DNA from: Actinomycetes bacterium
GTDB taxonomy: Bacteria > Actinomycetota > Actinomycetes > Propionibacteriales > Propionibacteriaceae
Direction: 5' to 3'
Length of the DNA stretch: 9,272 bases
Assembly (NCBI GenBank): GCA_023436925.1
Contig: JAEZHJ010000014.1
Span: 5,001-14,272, forward strand
The notes under the pieces are model-generated. The model searched no databases. It was not told the origin of the DNA and saw only the letters and a program-made list of their open reading frames with translations. The translations under genes and the position numbers were made by a program. This document shows, in pieces, positions 8,043 through 9,272 of this stretch. Numbering within the stretch: position 1 is the first letter of the stretch; the number at the start of each line of letters is the position of its first letter.

Positions 8043-8047
8043 TTCAG
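8030..8047. promoter_or_regulatory. Candidate ArgR operator (ARG box B)
   Basis: CATGAATATTCCATTCAG holds TGAAT (8032-8036) and ATTCA (8042-8046), the two consensus half-sites of the ARG box, separated by 5 rather than the usual 4 bases. It also includes the perfect palindrome GAATATTC (8033-8040). It is the most AT-rich spot near the argC start and overlaps the putative -35 element. Its centre lies about 22-25 bp, roughly two helical turns, from box A. Paired boxes are usual for ArgR hexamers. Confidence 0.6.
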
Positions 8048-8101
8048 CGTCCGCGAGGCGGCCCGGCCACCCGCCGGCGGATCCTTCGGCCGCTGCGCCC
8101 G
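8048..8101. other. GC-rich spacer between the nagD-like gene and argC
   Basis: Short non-coding stretch upstream of the argC operators. GGCGG (8057-8061) can pair with CCGCC (8071-8075), and other 4-5 bp GC stems are possible, so it may weakly terminate the nagD-like transcript. No T-run or strong hairpin is present, so some read-through into argC cannot be excluded. Confidence 0.3.
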
Positions 8102-8881
8102 CTAGATCAGCGAGGCGAGTTCGTCCACCCCGGGCAGCATCAGGTCGGGCCGGAACGGGAAGGTCTCGACGTCGGCCGCGGAGGTGACGCCGGTGAGCAC
8201 GAGCACGGTGAGCAGGCCCGCCTCCATCCCGGCGACGATGTCGGTGTCCATCCGGTCGCCGATCATCGCGGTGGTCTCCGAGTGGGCCTCGATCCGGTTC
8301 ATCGCGGACCGGAACATCATCGGGTTGGGCTTGCCGACCACGTACGGGTTGCGGCCGGTCGCGGTCGTGATCATGGCCGCCACGGCTCCGGTCGCCGGCA
8401 GCAGGCCGTCCCGGCTCGGGCCGGTGGCGTCCGGGTTGGTGACGATGAACCGTGCGCCCTCGACGATCAGCCGGCAGGCGGTGGTGATCGCCTCGAAGGA
8501 GTAGCTGCGGGTCTCCCCCAGCACCACGAAATCGGGATCGACATCGGTGAGCACGAAGCCCGCCTCGTGCAGCGCCGTGGTCAGGCCGGCCTCCCCCAGC
8601 ACGTACGCGGTCTTGTTGCCGGGCTGGCCCTGCAGGAAGGACGCGGTGGCCATCGCGGAGGTCCAGATGTTCTCCTCCGGGATCGGCAGCCCGGAGCGGG
8701 CCAGCCGGGCCGCCAGGTCACGGGCGGTGAAGATCGAGTTGTTGGTCAGCACCAGGAACCGCTTGGAGGTCGTCACCCAGCGCTCGATGAGGTCGGCGGC
8801 CCCGGGCAGCGGCATGTCCTCGTGCACCAGCACGCCGTCCATATCGGTCAGGAAGCACTCGATGTCACGCAGGGTCCGCAT
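8102..8881 (-). CDS. nagD: HAD-IIA family phosphatase, NagD type
   Basis: Cytoplasmic haloacid-dehalogenase phosphatase of subfamily IIA. E. coli NagD hydrolyses UMP and other nucleotide monophosphates; the substrate here is not known. It is 259 aa, close to NagD. All four HAD motifs are seen: motif I DMDGVL (13-18) with nucleophile Asp13 and acid/base Asp15; motif II LTNNS (45-49); motif III Lys184 in GKPNP; and motif IV GDRMDTD (208-214), which holds Mg2+. The C2-type cap lies between motifs II and III (about 55-180), with ENIWTSAMATASFL (70-83) and VLGETRSYSFE (120-130). ATG is chosen with GGGAGA 9 bases upstream; the open frame continues upstream without homology. Same direction as argC, but separated by 94 bp with a separate promoter for argC, so probably not in that operon. 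Divergent from the hemD-like gene. The overall sequence resembles actinobacterial NagD proteins. Confidence 0.88.
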   Translation of the reverse strand: MRTLRDIECFLTDMDGVLVHEDMPLPGAADLIERWVTTSKRFLVLTNNSIFTARDLAARLARSGLPIPEENIWTSAMATASFLQGQPGNKTAYVLGEAGLTTALHEAGFVLTDVDPDFVVLGETRSYSFEAITTACRLIVEGARFIVTNPDATGPSRDGLLPATGAVAAMITTATGRNPYVVGKPNPMMFRSAMNRIEAHSETTAMIGDRMDTDIVAGMEAGLLTVLVLTGVTSAADVETFPFRPDLMLPGVDELASLI

Positions 8882-8941
8882 GGCACCCAGTCTCCCACTT
8901 CGGCACCCCCTGTCGCGCCGGCTACGCAGTGGGGCACGATC
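8882..8941. promoter_or_regulatory. Divergent gap between nagD-like and hemD-like genes
   Basis: This 60-bp gap must hold at least the start signals of two genes read away from each other. The minus-strand Shine-Dalgarno GGGAGA (8896-8891) is clear. The plus-strand gene has only GTGGGG about 8 bases before its GTG. No convincing -10 or -35 elements are visible. GGCACCC occurs twice as a direct repeat (8882-8888 and 8902-8908), of unknown meaning. Confidence 0.3.
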
Positions 8942-9272
8942 GTGGCCGTGGAGCCCGCCGCGATCCTCGCCGGACGGCGCGTCCTGCTGCCCCGGAGGGC
9001 GGACGGACGGCTGGCCGCCGCCGTGCGAGCCGCCGGGGCGCAGGTCGACGAAGCGGACCTGATCAGCCGGGTCCCGGTCGCCGGGCCGGAGGTCGAACAG
9101 CTGGCCGCCGACCTGGCCGCCGGACAGTTCGACTGGCTGGTGCTCACCTCCGCCTTCACCGTGGAGGCGTTGGGACGGCTCGGGCACCCGCTGCCCGACC
9201 TGGTCGCGCCGGGACTACGGGTCGCTGCCGTGGGCGCCGCGACCGCGGCGGCGGTGCAGGCGGCCGGAGTCC
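8942..9272 (+). CDS. hemD: Uroporphyrinogen-III synthase, N-terminal part (runs off the window)
   Basis: Probable HemD, which closes hydroxymethylbilane to uroporphyrinogen III in haem and corrinoid synthesis. Only the first 110 codons are in the window; there is no stop, so the gene continues. The reading shows LAGRRVLLPRRADGRLAAA (about 9-27), then AAGAQVDEADLISRVPV (32-48), FDWLVLTSAFTVEAL (65-79) and LRVAAVGAATAAAVQAAG (92-109). This is the domain-1 layout of HemD, including the TSA segment after a hydrophobic strand and the AVG segment. HemD is poorly conserved, so identification rests on pattern rather than catalytic residues. The start may be GTG at 8942 or the in-frame GTG at 8948; GTGGGG upstream favours the first. 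Whether it is a stand-alone HemD or part of a fusion cannot be judged here. Confidence 0.78.
   Translation, partial: MAVEPAAILAGRRVLLPRRADGRLAAAVRAAGAQVDEADLISRVPVAGPEVEQLAADLAAGQFDWLVLTSAFTVEALGRLGHPLPDLVAPGLRVAAVGAATAAAVQAAGV

Noticed and set aside
8008..8043. ATG at 8043 as the argC start, adding 12 residues
   Set aside because: The extension is unlike ArgC N termini, and the bases are better explained as operator and promoter.
8102..8881. Glycerol-3-phosphate phosphatase (Rv1692-like) as the identity of the HAD gene
   Set aside because: Length and motifs, including DMDGVLVHED and NIWTSAMATASFL, fit the actinobacterial NagD type better. Substrate is left open.

Overview
This 9.3 kb window is chromosomal DNA from a very GC-rich bacterium, almost certainly an actinobacterium. 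The evidence is the strong G/C bias at third codon positions, the frequent GTG starts, the gene order argC-argJ-argB-argD-argR-argH, and the close actinobacterial character of the NagD-type phosphatase and the argJ/argC proteins. The compact cluster without argF and argG would suit Propionibacteriaceae-like lineages, but that placement is a guess. All genes look like intact housekeeping genes. I see no mobile element, CRISPR array, tRNA or rRNA, and no gene-free stretch longer than about 110 bases.

Layout from left to right. (1) tyrS (tyrosyl-tRNA synthetase, minus strand, 19-1284). (2) A divergent small gene of unknown function (114 aa, plus strand, 1387-1731), separated from tyrS by a 102-bp region that should hold both promoters. 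(3) A convergent intergenic region with two GC-rich stem-loops (1735-1799), probably a two-way terminator. (4) A tightly packed minus-strand arginine operon, transcribed argC (8007) -> argJ -> argB -> argD -> argR -> argH (1818). Four consecutive 4-base start/stop overlaps link argC through argR, and an 8-base gap with the ribosome binding site over the argR stop links argR to argH. (5) A 94-bp region upstream of argC with an AT-rich island containing two candidate ArgR operators. (6) A minus-strand NagD-type HAD phosphatase (8102-8881). (7) The divergent 5' part of a probable uroporphyrinogen-III synthase gene, hemD (8942 to the window end).

How the genes work together. ArgJ (bifunctional ornithine acetyltransferase), ArgB, ArgC and ArgD form the acetylated cycle from glutamate to ornithine. 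ArgH performs the last step, argininosuccinate to arginine. ArgR, encoded inside the operon, probably represses it, and its own synthesis, in response to arginine through the boxes in front of argC. The two enzymes between ornithine and argininosuccinate, ArgF and ArgG, are not in the cluster.

I did not find a previously undescribed system. The points most worth a second look are the paired candidate ArgR operators lying on a likely leaderless argC promoter, the Ser-Lys in place of the usual Ser-Arg in the ArgR recognition helix, the HMGN form of the TyrRS HIGH motif, the lack of argF/argG, and the unannotated 114-aa protein.
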